The position numbers and the translations under genes were made by a program. The notes below the pieces were generated by a model. That model saw nothing but the letters and a program-made list of their open reading frames with translations, was not told where the DNA came from and made no database searches. Positions 32,992 through 39,039 of a stretch of 39,039 nucleotides of DNA are shown piece by piece. Every line of letters begins with the position of its first letter. The stretch's first letter is position 1. Source of the stretch: Spirosoma fluviale (lineage in GTDB: Bacteria; Bacteroidota; Bacteroidia; Cytophagales; Spirosomataceae); NCBI GenBank assembly GCA_945866095.1, contig CAMBGA010000006.1:1-39039 (forward strand), in the 5' to 3' direction.

Positions 32992-33022
32992 AAAAAAAGC
33001 CCATACAATGAAGTATAGGCTA
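32992..33022 (-). terminator. Terminator of tRNA-Lys
   Basis: On the minus strand AGCC-T-ATAC / GTAT-G-GGCT form a stem with one mismatch around TTCATT, followed by T7 (top strand A7 at 32992-32998). Confidence 0.75.
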
Positions 33023-33036
33023 TCTTTTAAAATTGG

Positions 33037-33112
33037 TGGTGATCCCGCTGGGATTCGAACCCAGGACCCATACATTAAAAGTGTATTGCTCTACCAACTG
33101 AGCTACGGAATC
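33037..33112 (-). tRNA. tRNA-Lys (anticodon TTT), CCA encoded
   Basis: Minus strand cloverleaf: acceptor GATTCCG/CGGGATC with a T-G pair, D arm GCTCAGTTGGTAGAGC, anticodon stem ATACA/TGTAT with loop CTTTTAA (TTT), T arm CTGGGTTCGAATCCCAG, discriminator A (33040). CCA is encoded, and a second CCA follows at once (CACCACCA). Confidence 0.96.
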
Positions 33113-33186
33113 ATCAAGCTTGCGCTTGTATATTAATTGGTTCACTCTGGAACCGAAAGGAAGTTCAACCAACGGTTGGCCTTCGT

Positions 33187-33213
33187 TTGCAAAAAAGTAA
33201 ATAAATACCTTTA
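33187..33213 (+). promoter_or_regulatory. Weak promoter for the TPR/SH3 gene
   Basis: TTG at 33187-33189 and TACCTTTA at 33206-33213, 16 bp apart; the -7 box differs from TAnnTTTG in its last base. The ATG follows 33 bp later. Confidence 0.4.
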
Positions 33214-33246
33214 TTGCGGTGCAAAACTATCATAGTTTTTCGAATT

Positions 33247-33984
33247 ATGCAAGCAAGCCATCTAAATAAAATTATATTTTCCTGCATTTTATATCTCGGT
33301 ATTTGGCAAAACGCTAATTGCCAAATAGATACAAAGCAAATCAGCAAAGCAGATTCACTGTTTAAAACGAACCAACTTTTAGAAGCGGAAAAAATTTACC
33401 TACAATTTTATAATCCTCGATATAAAGAAATTGAAAATATTAAATTTAAACTGGCTTTCATCGCCAAAGAAAAAAATGACTGGGCCAACGAAATATATTA
33501 TCTCTCTAGCATTCAAGCCGAAAATGCAAAACCCAGTATCAGCCAACGATTAAATCAGATCAGCCAAAAGCACCAATTAGGAGGATATGAGATAGACTTT
33601 ATAGACCAATTAATATGGATTTACTTTGCGTTTTTTCCTTACATCATGGGATTTCTGCTGAGTATCGCCATGTATGCGGCCATTATTCTCATCTATAAAA
33701 AACAAAAAAACAGAAAATCTCCCCCTGCATACCTTTATTCGCTTAGCCTTTATCTTGTTTTTATTTATTTATTTGCCAATTTTCCTTCCTTTCTTAACTT
33801 TGGTATCATCACAAAAAATAAAGTGTATTTACGAGAATTTTCATCTTCAGCCGCACCTGTGGCAAAAATACTGAGCCAAGGAAATCGAGTTACCCATTGG
33901 TATAAAAAGGATATTTGGACCCTATGCTATTACGAAGGAAATGTGGGTTATATCAAAACAGAAGACTATCTGCCCATCAATTAA
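33247..33984 (+). CDS. BatE-like TPR/SH3 membrane protein
   Basis: A 245-residue envelope protein. After a signal sequence (about 1-23, ending NANCQ), residues 25-105 hold TPR-like helices (KADSLFKTNQLLEAEKIY, KFKLAFIAKEKNDWANEIYY). Two membrane segments follow (about 120-150 and 165-185), and then an SH3-like domain with VYLREFSSSAAPVAKILSQG and WYKKDIWTLCYYEGNVGYIK. The layout resembles BatE of the Bacteroidota aerotolerance operon, but no other bat genes are here. Start set at ATG 33247; the frame is open upstream only with a TTG. Its stop shares TTAA with the holA stop. Confidence 0.7.
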   Translation: MQASHLNKIIFSCILYLGIWQNANCQIDTKQISKADSLFKTNQLLEAEKIYLQFYNPRYKEIENIKFKLAFIAKEKNDWANEIYYLSSIQAENAKPSISQRLNQISQKHQLGGYEIDFIDQLIWIYFAFFPYIMGFLLSIAMYAAIILIYKKQKNRKSPPAYLYSLSLYLVFIYLFANFPSFLNFGIITKNKVYLREFSSSAAPVAKILSQGNRVTHWYKKDIWTLCYYEGNVGYIKTEDYLPIN

Positions 33985-35048
33985 AGATGTAAAATCTCAA
34001 AACTTAAATCCAATATAATCTCTCGATCCGTGGTTTGTTGGCCTATTACCCCCTTCATCTTCAAATCCGCATTTTTTATAGCCTCAATAACTCGAACAAC
34101 TTTCCCCAAAGGGTAATTACGCTTCGCCGTTAAATAATCTCGGACAAAATAAGGGTTTATGCCAAGGACTTTTGCCATCTCCGCATCCGAAACAGCACCC
34201 ATATCATGTGTCTGAAGGACTTTAGCGAAAAAATTGAATAGCATAATCAACATCGGTGCAATCGGATTTTGCTTACTATTTTCAGCAAAATAAAAAGCAA
34301 TTTTCTGGGCCTTTTCTACATTTCGTTGCATCAAGGCCTTTTGGAATTCAAAATAATTGTACTCACGGCTAATGCCCACATACTTTTCCACCTCCTCAAT
34401 GCCCACTTCGGAACCTGCCGGTACATTAATAATCAACTTATCCGCCTCATGCGCCATCCTTTGTAAGTCAGCACCTACATTGGTCACCATTAATTCCAAC
34501 GACACCGTCTGAATCAGCAAATTATGTTGAGCTAAATAATCCTTTAACCACTGACCGACCTTATCATCTGATATCTTTTTAGAGGTCACAATAACCCCTT
34601 GAGATGCCAAAGGCGGAAATAACTTAGATTTATCCGTTAGTAAATTTTTAATCGTAAAGACCAAAAGCGTAGAAGGAGTGGGGTTTTTACAATAATCTTC
34701 AAAGGCCTTCCACTCTTCATTTCCTTTTTCTTTTGAATTTCCTTCCGATTTGGTATCTATTTTTCCTTTGGCCAATGCTTCTAAAAATATAGCCTCCTTT
34801 ACGATGATTACTTGCTTTTCAGCCATCATAGGGAACCTGCGCGCATAGGAAACCACCGAGGCCATCGTCTGATCCTTGCCATACAAAACAAATTGATTGA
34901 AACTTTTTTGATCTTCCGAAAGAATGCCTGCCTCAAACGCATCCGTTAGTTGGTCTATAAAAAAATGCTCATCCCCATGCAATAGATAAATAGGGGATAA
35001 GCTATTCTTGTGAATATCTTTTAATACTTCAGTCGTCGTTTTTTGCAT
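33981..35048 (-). CDS. holA: DNA polymerase III subunit delta
   Basis: A 355-residue clamp-loader subunit that opens the sliding clamp. The N-terminal segment LSPIYLLHGDEHFFIDQLTDAF is the HolA signature of a degenerate AAA+ nucleotide site, followed by YARRFPMMAEKQVIIVKEA; the middle has VTSKKISDDKVGQWLKDYLA; and the C-terminal collar domain has QNPIAPMLIMLFNFFAKVLQ and NPYFVRDYLTAKRNYP. I start at ATG 35048 (MQKTTTEV) because the in-frame ATG at 35072 is directly at the -7 box and would not be transcribed. Confidence 0.92.
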   Translation of the reverse strand: MQKTTTEVLKDIHKNSLSPIYLLHGDEHFFIDQLTDAFEAGILSEDQKSFNQFVLYGKDQTMASVVSYARRFPMMAEKQVIIVKEAIFLEALAKGKIDTKSEGNSKEKGNEEWKAFEDYCKNPTPSTLLVFTIKNLLTDKSKLFPPLASQGVIVTSKKISDDKVGQWLKDYLAQHNLLIQTVSLELMVTNVGADLQRMAHEADKLIINVPAGSEVGIEEVEKYVGISREYNYFEFQKALMQRNVEKAQKIAFYFAENSKQNPIAPMLIMLFNFFAKVLQTHDMGAVSDAEMAKVLGINPYFVRDYLTAKRNYPLGKVVRVIEAIKNADLKMKGVIGQQTTDREIILDLSFEILHL

Positions 35049-35073
35049 AAGAAATCCAGGATAATCAGGCATG

Positions 35074-35102
35074 CAAATCTAATGAAAAGAGCGCATTGGC
35101 AA
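35074..35102 (-). promoter_or_regulatory. Promoter of holA
   Basis: Minus strand TTG (35102-35100), 18 bp, TAGATTTG (35081-35074). It decides the holA start at 35048. Confidence 0.7.
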
Positions 35103-35106
35103 AAAT

Positions 35107-35114
35107 TATATTTG
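35107..35114 (+). promoter_or_regulatory. -7 box for the FKBP gene
   Basis: TATATTTG matches TAnnTTTG. It lies only 5 bp from the holA -33 element on the other strand. An ATG at 35117 directly follows, another in-frame ATG is at 35171. Confidence 0.55.
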
Positions 35115-35170
35115 AAATGGATTCATTGTCAAATTATTCCCGTAGGTTTGCCAAAAATATTCCAAAACTC

Positions 35171-35683
35171 ATGCAAATTAAACCGAATTCAGTCGTTTTT
35201 ATATCATATCAATTAGCTTTTCCGGGTGAAAATGGAGAAGCAGAAGTCGTTGAAATCGTGGATGATAAAGAACCTATGGTATTTATTCATGGACTTAGTG
35301 GGCTTCCTGAGGCTTTTGAAGCGAACCTGCTCAACTTAAAAGAGAATGACACCTTTGACTTTACTATTTCTGCAGAAGATGCTTATGGTAACGTAGATCC
35401 TGAAGCCATTATTTCCTTGCCAAAAAATATATTTCAAGTAGATGGACAAAATCCAGACGATATCCTCCAAGTAGGCAATTTCATCCCGATGACGGATGAC
35501 CAAGGAAATAGAATGCAAGGAATGGTTGTTTCAGTAGGACCTGAAAATGTCATGATGGACTTCAACCACCCATTGGCCGAAAAAGACTTAATGTTTAACG
35601 GAACTGTATTAAAAATCAGAGAAGCTACCGCTGATGAACTCGCACATGGCCACGTACATGGCGATGGAGGAGTGGAGCATTGA
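35171..35683 (+). CDS. FKBP-type peptidyl-prolyl isomerase (SlyD-like)
   Basis: A 170-residue cytoplasmic isomerase/chaperone. MQIKPNSVVFISYQLAF begins where SlyD-type FKBPs begin; PMVFIHGLSGLPEAFEANL is the FKBP active-site region, and EDAYGNVDPEAIISLPKNIF starts the IF (insert-in-flap) chaperone domain, which returns at FNGTVLKIREATADE. The C-terminal tail, AHGHVHGDGGVEH, is histidine-rich as in metal-binding SlyD, though short. The alternative start ATG at 35117 would add 18 residues and would lie just behind the -7 box; family alignment favours 35171. Single-gene unit, followed by the GTAATAG repeat. Confidence 0.85.
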   Translation: MQIKPNSVVFISYQLAFPGENGEAEVVEIVDDKEPMVFIHGLSGLPEAFEANLLNLKENDTFDFTISAEDAYGNVDPEAIISLPKNIFQVDGQNPDDILQVGNFIPMTDDQGNRMQGMVVSVGPENVMMDFNHPLAEKDLMFNGTVLKIREATADELAHGHVHGDGGVEH

Positions 35684-35685
35684 AA

Positions 35686-35833
35686 TTAAGTAATAGGTAT
35701 TTTTAGGTAATAGGTAAGAGGTATCAAGTAAGAGGTATTTTTAGGTAATAGGTAATAAGTAAATCTTTTTTTCTATTACCTATTACATGTTACCTAATTT
35801 TATTACCTCTTACCTAATACCTATTACCTAAAC
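35686..35833. repeat. Degenerate GTAATAG/GTAAGAG repeat, inverted about its centre
   Basis: The left half (35689-35763) is made of GTAATAG, GTAAGAG and GTATTTTTAG units in tandem; the right half (35773-35831) is the same set reversed (CTATTAC, CTCTTAC). The centre is the T-run at about 35765-35772. The RNA could fold into one long imperfect hairpin between the FKBP and dCMP deaminase genes, which converge here. The right end supplies the TAG stop of the deaminase gene (35828-35830). Confidence 0.8.
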
Positions 35834-36292
35834 ATACTGTACTACTTCCACTCCGAATTTCCTTAAAAATTCAACGCCTTCGTCGGTGGGTAATCCTTTG
35901 TATGCCGCATATGAGTTTAAAAAGATCACCTTTTTGATTTTCATGCTATAAATTATCCGTGCACAAGAGATACAAGGTGACAAAGTGACGTATATCGTGG
36001 ACCCTTCCATGCTTGCGCCATTTTTAGACGCATATAAAATCGCATTTTGCTCCGCATGCAAAGCTAATGAGCAAGAACCCTTCGAATCTTTTGGACAACC
36101 CCCTTCATCTTTAAAATCCTCATCGCAATTATGTGTACCAGAAGGAGGACCATTATAGCCAATGGAAATAATCCGAGTATCTTTCGTCAATACACAACCT
36201 ACCTGCGCTCTCGTGCAATGAGATCTTAGCGCTAAATTTTGCGCCAAATCCATGAAAATCTCATCAAATGAGGGTTTTATAATCATATCCAT
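35828..36292 (-). CDS. dCMP deaminase / ComEB-type deoxycytidylate deaminase
   Basis: A 154-residue zinc enzyme that makes dUMP from dCMP for thymidylate synthesis. The zinc motifs are LALHAEQNAI (HAE; His ligand and catalytic Glu) and TLSPCISCARII (PC-x2-C). RAQVGCVLTKDTRIISIGYN and THNCDEDFKDEGGCPKDSKG, with a second set of Cys, are typical of T4-like/ComEB deaminases. The start could be the first Met or the third codon. The gene lies downstream of tRNA-Met on the same strand behind its terminator; no own -7 box was found. Confidence 0.93.
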   Translation of the reverse strand: MDMIIKPSFDEIFMDLAQNLALRSHCTRAQVGCVLTKDTRIISIGYNGPPSGTHNCDEDFKDEGGCPKDSKGSCSLALHAEQNAILYASKNGASMEGSTIYVTLSPCISCARIIYSMKIKKVIFLNSYAAYKGLPTDEGVEFLRKFGVEVVQYV

Positions 36293-36331
36293 ACCTTAAA
36301 GGACTTTAAATTAATCATTAAATAAGAAAAT

Positions 36332-36361
36332 AAAAAAGGATGACCTTGGGTCATCCTTTTT
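36332..36361 (-). terminator. Intrinsic terminator of tRNA-Met
   Basis: AAAAAGGATGACC (36333-36345) pairs perfectly with GGTCATCCTTTTT (36349-36361). Read on the minus strand it follows the tRNA by 4 nt and ends in T6. Confidence 0.92.
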
Positions 36362-36365
36362 AAAG

Positions 36366-36439
36366 TAGCGGGGAGCAGAATCGAACTGCCGACCTTTGGG
36401 TTATGAATCCAATGCTCTAACCATCTGAGCTACCCCGCC
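36366..36439 (-). tRNA. tRNA-Met (anticodon CAT, elongator type)
   Basis: Minus strand cloverleaf: acceptor GGCGGGG/CCCCGCT with a terminal G-T pair and discriminator A, anticodon loop TTCATAA, T arm GGCAG/CTGCT with TTCGATT. The paired first position and absence of three G-C pairs in the anticodon stem exclude the initiator. Closing pair 31-39 is A/C. CCA is not encoded. Confidence 0.93.
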
Positions 36440-36450
36440 AAATCAGGATG

Positions 36451-36481
36451 CAAAGGTAATCGAAAGCCTCAAGAAACTCAA
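36451..36481 (-). promoter_or_regulatory. Promoter of tRNA-Met
   Basis: Minus strand TTG (36481-36479), 20 bp, TACCTTTG (36458-36451), 12 nt before the tRNA 5' end; near-perfect Bacteroidota consensus. Confidence 0.8.
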
Positions 36482-36516
36482 ATATTTTATGAATACTTAT
36501 TAATTTTGAATCATAT

Positions 36517-36546
36517 TTGGGAATTAACGTATAAATAATACCTTTG
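36517..36546 (+). promoter_or_regulatory. Promoter of the START-like/LptF-type operon
   Basis: TTG at 36517-36519, 19 bp, TACCTTTG at 36539-36546. The leader before the ATG at 36590 is about 40 nt. Confidence 0.8.
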
Positions 36547-36589
36547 TTTACAGGAAATAAAAATACTTATCTCTCTAAATGTATTGAAT

Positions 36590-36982
36590 ATGGATCAACC
36601 ACACTTTGAATTTGAATACGAGGTAAAAGCCTCTCCCAAAGTACTTTATCCTTACATTAGTACGGCTTCTGGACTCCAACAATGGTTTGCAGAAAAAGTG
36701 ACCATCAAAAATGGAGATAATTTTAATTTTTTCTGGGATGATGAAAATCATTTAGCCACTTTAACCCACAGCAAGCAAAATAAATTTGTCAAATTCGAAT
36801 TCAATAAACCTGAAAAGGGAGATGCCTTAGCCTATATTGAAATAAAATTAGACGTGAGCGAGTTGACAAATGCCACTTACTTAAAAGTGTATGACAGCGC
36901 GTCAACCTTCAAAAGTGATGAAGATGCCACAGAATTATGGGATTATTTAACCGATAAACTGAAAGAAATCGTCGGCAGTTAA
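36590..36982 (+). CDS. START-like (SRPBCC/AHSA1-type) small protein
   Basis: A 130-residue soluble protein with a helix-grip fold pattern: an N-terminal strand FEFEYEVKASPKVLYPYIST, LQQWFAEKVTIKNGDNFNFF, then ATLTHSKQNKFVKFEF, and a C-terminal helix YLTDKLKEIVG. Bacteroidota carry this small START-like family widely; ligand and role are not known. ATG 36590 preferred over the in-frame TTG two codons upstream. Stop and next ATG overlap by one base (TAATG), so it is translationally coupled to the LptF/LptG-type permease, hinting at an envelope-lipid connection. Confidence 0.82.
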   Translation: MDQPHFEFEYEVKASPKVLYPYISTASGLQQWFAEKVTIKNGDNFNFFWDDENHLATLTHSKQNKFVKFEFNKPEKGDALAYIEIKLDVSELTNATYLKVYDSASTFKSDEDATELWDYLTDKLKEIVGS

Positions 36983-38424
36983 TGATAAAGAAAATTGACA
37001 AATTAATTTTAAAGGCATTCTGGGGGCCATTTATTCTAACCCTATTGGTTGTAATTTTCATATTTCTATTACGCTTAGTCCTTTTTTATTTTTCGGATTT
37101 ATTTGGCAAAGATTTAGGAACCACCGTCTATGTGGAGCTTTTTTTCTATTTCTCCCTAATCACCATTCCACTCGCATTGCCTTTAGCCATGTTATTATCT
37201 TCCCTAATGACCTTTGGAAAATTAGGCGAGAATTTTGAGTTGACTGCCTTAAAAAGTGCAGGCATTTCAATTATCAGAATACTCAGACCCATTTTTGCCG
37301 TAGCGGTTTGCTTAAGTATATTCATGTTTTGGTTTACGAATGTCGCCTTGCCTTGGGCCAATTTAAAAGGCTGGAGTTTATTATATGACATCAAGACAAC
37401 AAAAACTACCTTAAATATCAAAGAGGGCATTTTTTATACCGACCTTCCAGGCTATGCCATTAAAGTAGCCAAAAAATACCCTGACAATAAAACACTCAAG
37501 TCGCTCATCATTTATGATCATACCCACAATGATGGCAACCGTCATGTAACCCTCGCAGATTCAGCTCAGATGTACACCATCTTAGGAAAGAAATATTTGA
37601 TTTTTGAGCTCTTTAATGGGAAAGATTATTTAGAAGACGCAGACCGAGGAAGTAATTTGGATGCCACAGATATGGCTTTACATAGTTTCAAAAAAAGTAA
37701 AATAGTGATGTCCTTGGACGCTTTTGACCTACACAAAACAGAAGAAAATCAGTTTGCCCATCATGAAATCATGCGGAACAATTGGCAACTTGCCGACGAC
37801 TCTGATTCTCTGAATAGTGTCATTAATACCATGAAACGTGGTTTTACTAAATCTACCGGTCCTAACTTCATGTACCATCAAAGATCCCTTACGCAATCAT
37901 TGATGTTTTTGGAAAATACCAAATGGATTAAAAAAAGATTGGCTAAAGGATTAAAAAAGTCCAATAAAAATCCCTACGACATCGCGCTCCAACAAACTCA
38001 AAATATGTTGACCTTCGGGCAAACCAATTTAGTGAGCTTAGATGACAAAGAAACTGTGCTAAAAAAAACAAACCTGGAATGGCATCATAAATTTACCAAT
38101 GCCCTAACCATTCTAGTTATGTTTTTAATCGGCGCACCATTAGGAGCCATCATTAAAAAAGGAGGATTTGGAATTCCAGTGGTTGTGGCCGTATCCTTTT
38201 TTATCTTGATGTATATCTTAACCCAACAAGGAGATAAGATGGCGAAAGAAGGGAAATTGATCCTGCAAATTGGCGCATGGGCATCAAATACAATTCTAGG
38301 TCTCATAGGTATTTATTTCCTGCGCATTTCCCTAAACGACTCCAGACTTTTTGAATCAGATTTCTACCAAGTCACTTGGCAGAGACTAAAAGCTTGGATA
38401 CATAAAAAAAGGCTTTCATCTTGA
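36982..38424 (+). CDS. LptF/LptG family LPS export permease
   Basis: A 480-residue inner-membrane protein of the YjgP/YjgQ family, one of the two permease subunits that pull lipopolysaccharide from the inner membrane into the Lpt bridge. Three TM segments lie in residues 13-38, 50-78 and 98-120 with the conserved LDKLILKAFWGPFILTL-type opening and AMLLSSLMTFGKLGENFELTALKSAG loop; a periplasmic jellyroll domain (about 135-365) follows and three TM segments at about 375-455 with FLIGAPLGAIIKKGGFGIPV. F or G cannot be told. The jellyroll region has a long polar insertion near 260-330. Confidence 0.92.
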   Translation: MIKKIDKLILKAFWGPFILTLLVVIFIFLLRLVLFYFSDLFGKDLGTTVYVELFFYFSLITIPLALPLAMLLSSLMTFGKLGENFELTALKSAGISIIRILRPIFAVAVCLSIFMFWFTNVALPWANLKGWSLLYDIKTTKTTLNIKEGIFYTDLPGYAIKVAKKYPDNKTLKSLIIYDHTHNDGNRHVTLADSAQMYTILGKKYLIFELFNGKDYLEDADRGSNLDATDMALHSFKKSKIVMSLDAFDLHKTEENQFAHHEIMRNNWQLADDSDSLNSVINTMKRGFTKSTGPNFMYHQRSLTQSLMFLENTKWIKKRLAKGLKKSNKNPYDIALQQTQNMLTFGQTNLVSLDDKETVLKKTNLEWHHKFTNALTILVMFLIGAPLGAIIKKGGFGIPVVVAVSFFILMYILTQQGDKMAKEGKLILQIGAWASNTILGLIGIYFLRISLNDSRLFESDFYQVTWQRLKAWIHKKRLSS

Positions 38425-38438
38425 GCCAAGAATTTCGC

Positions 38439-38469
38439 TTGCATATAACATTCATTTTTTGTACTTTTG
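38439..38469 (+). promoter_or_regulatory. Promoter of rpsO
   Basis: TTG at 38439-38441, 20 bp, TACTTTTG at 38462-38469. Leader of roughly 30 nt. Confidence 0.8.
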
Positions 38470-38504
38470 CGAATTAATTTATAAAACTTTAAAACTGGTA
38501 AAAG

Positions 38505-38780
38505 ATGTATTTGTCACCCGAGAAAAAACAAGAGATTTTCGAAACTAAAGGGAAAGCAAAGTCAAAAATCGATACTGGTTCTTCTGAATCGCAAATTGCG
38601 TTATTCACGTACAGAATCAATTATTTGACTGAGCACCTTAAAAAGAACAAAAAAGACCATAGCACACGCTTGGGACTTTTAAAATTGGTAGGTAAGCGTC
38701 GTCGTTTACTTGATTACTTAACTCGGACCGATATCTCTAGATATCGTGCTATTATTTTAGAATTAGGTATTCGTAAATAA
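38505..38780 (+). CDS. rpsO: 30S ribosomal protein S15
   Basis: A 91-residue S15, the normal length. S15 binds the central domain of 16S rRNA and starts platform assembly. [20 protein letters not shown] (helix 1-2 and the conserved GS-E-Q), [19 protein letters not shown] with the H-S-R-L loop that contacts the rRNA three-way junction, and LLDYL complete the signature. The rpsO-pnp order is the classic bacterial one. A terminator-like hairpin follows, so pnp is read either through it or from its own start. Confidence 0.97.
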   Translation: MYLSPEKKQEIFETKGKAKSKIDTGSSESQIALFTYRINYLTEHLKKNKKDHSTRLGLLKLVGKRRRLLDYLTRTDISRYRAIILELGIRK

Positions 38781-38786
38781 TATATT

Positions 38787-38820
38787 CAGGGTTCCATTTA
38801 GTTGGAGCCCTGTTTTATTT
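38787..38820 (+). terminator. Stem-loop between rpsO and pnp
   Basis: CAGGGTTCCA (38787-38796) pairs with TGGAGCCCTG (38803-38812) with one T-G pair, followed by TTTTATTT. Reads as an intrinsic terminator or attenuator. Confidence 0.8.
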
Positions 38821-38896
38821 GCCATTTATCAACATTTGTCGTCGACAAACAAAGCTTATTACACGCAAGATTGCGTGAGAATTTATTCACAAACGT

Positions 38897-39039
38897 ATGT
38901 CATTTAACATTATTCAAAAAAATATTTCGATGCCCAATGGCAAGGAAATCCAAATTGAGACTGGCAAATTAGCCAAGCAAGCGGATGGATCTGTAGTTGT
39001 TCGTTCAGGAAATATGATGTTGTTAGCCACTGTGGTTGC
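38897..39039 (+). CDS. pnp: Polyribonucleotide nucleotidyltransferase, N-terminal part (3' end outside window)
   Basis: The first 47 codons of PNPase, a trimeric 3'-5' phosphorolytic exonuclease. The visible N-terminus contains [20 protein letters not shown] and MMLLATVV, the first strands of the RNase PH-like domain 1 and diagnostic of the family. ATG 38897 is the first in frame. The 76-nt stretch between the upstream terminator and the ATG holds two small hairpins (38835-38849, 38862-38877), which may matter for its control. Confidence 0.95.
   Translation, partial: MSFNIIQKNISMPNGKEIQIETGKLAKQADGSVVVRSGNMMLLATVV

Larger units (their letters stand above)
32829..33246. other. 418-bp stretch without a long gene
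   Basis: Contains, left to right: a hairpin-forming TATCTAA/TTAGATA pair, a 22-codon ORF (32870-32938) behind a TAAATTTG box, the matching inverted repeat at 32942-32952, the tRNA-Lys terminator (minus strand), tRNA-Lys, two short palindromes (33139-33154 and 33169-33179), and a weak promoter at 33187-33213 for the next plus-strand gene. No further coding sequence is seen. Confidence 0.7.

Noticed and set aside
35686-35833. CRISPR array
   Set aside because: Units are 7-10 bp, contiguous and degenerate, without unique spacers of even length.
36366-36439. CAT tRNA as initiator tRNA or Ile2
   Set aside because: The acceptor end is paired at position 1-72 and the anticodon stem lacks the three G-C pairs of the initiator; the body matches Bacteroidota elongator Met rather than Ile2. 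Ile2 is not strictly excluded without identity-element analysis.

Overview
The window looks like a chromosomal segment of a low-GC Bacteroidota bacterium, most likely a member of the Cytophagales. The reasons are the many TAnnTTTG -7 promoter elements (often with TTG about 20 bp upstream) and almost no Shine-Dalgarno sequences, the families DUF3127, Bacteroidota-type GreA-like protein, START-like protein and BatE-like TPR/SH3 protein, and a lineage-typical exported HEAT/cytochrome c dehydrogenase beside a Tat-exported Gfo/Idh/MocA protein. No phage, IS element, rRNA or CRISPR array is visible. Species-level assignment is not possible by eye.

Layout. 1-7900 is a dense patchwork of small housekeeping genes on alternating strands: the end of folE, an atypical SDR, a CDF metal exporter, NUDIX hydrolase, SurE nucleotidase, GNAT, nucleoside phosphorylase, GreA-like factor, two small conserved proteins, tRNA hydroxylase TrhO behind a tRNA-Leu, DUF3127 and a second GNAT. 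Convergent genes here often overlap at their 3' ends. 7900-13000 holds phoH, dnaB, rlmD and an SDR.

13210-26781 is a run of six long plus-strand genes, all with export signals: TonB-dependent receptor, a 1129-residue lipoprotein (propeller dehydrogenase + HEAT + cytochrome c), Tat-exported Gfo/Idh/MocA oxidoreductase, sialate O-acetylesterase-like SGNH esterase, PIG-L-type N-deacetylase, and penicillin-acylase-type amidase. Together they read as an envelope programme that takes up, oxidises and de-acylates a modified sugar or amino compound; there is no SusD and no glycoside hydrolase in the window. Strong terminators divide it into at least three transcripts.

26783-30598 is a minus-strand four-gene operon (SDR, acyl-CoA dehydrogenase, APH-like kinase, 3-hydroxyacyl-CoA dehydrogenase). 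The kinase + ACAD pair corresponds to the two halves of animal ACAD10/ACAD11 and to the levulinate/4-hydroxyacid pathway of Pseudomonas, so this is a candidate phosphorylation-dependent 4-hydroxyacyl-CoA pathway. Divergent to it lie a quinone/enoyl-reductase-like MDR and an exported alpha/beta-hydrolase esterase.

32829-39039 returns to housekeeping: a possible 22-codon membrane peptide between inverted repeats, tRNA-Lys, a TPR/SH3 protein, holA, an FKBP isomerase, a degenerate GTAATAG-type inverted repeat, dCMP deaminase, tRNA-Met, a START-like protein, an LptF/LptG permease, rpsO and the start of pnp. The best candidates for something undescribed are the 4-hydroxyacyl-CoA operon, the small ORF with competing inverted repeats, and the exported oxidation/de-acylation cluster. 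All functional statements rest on reading motifs; no searches were run.
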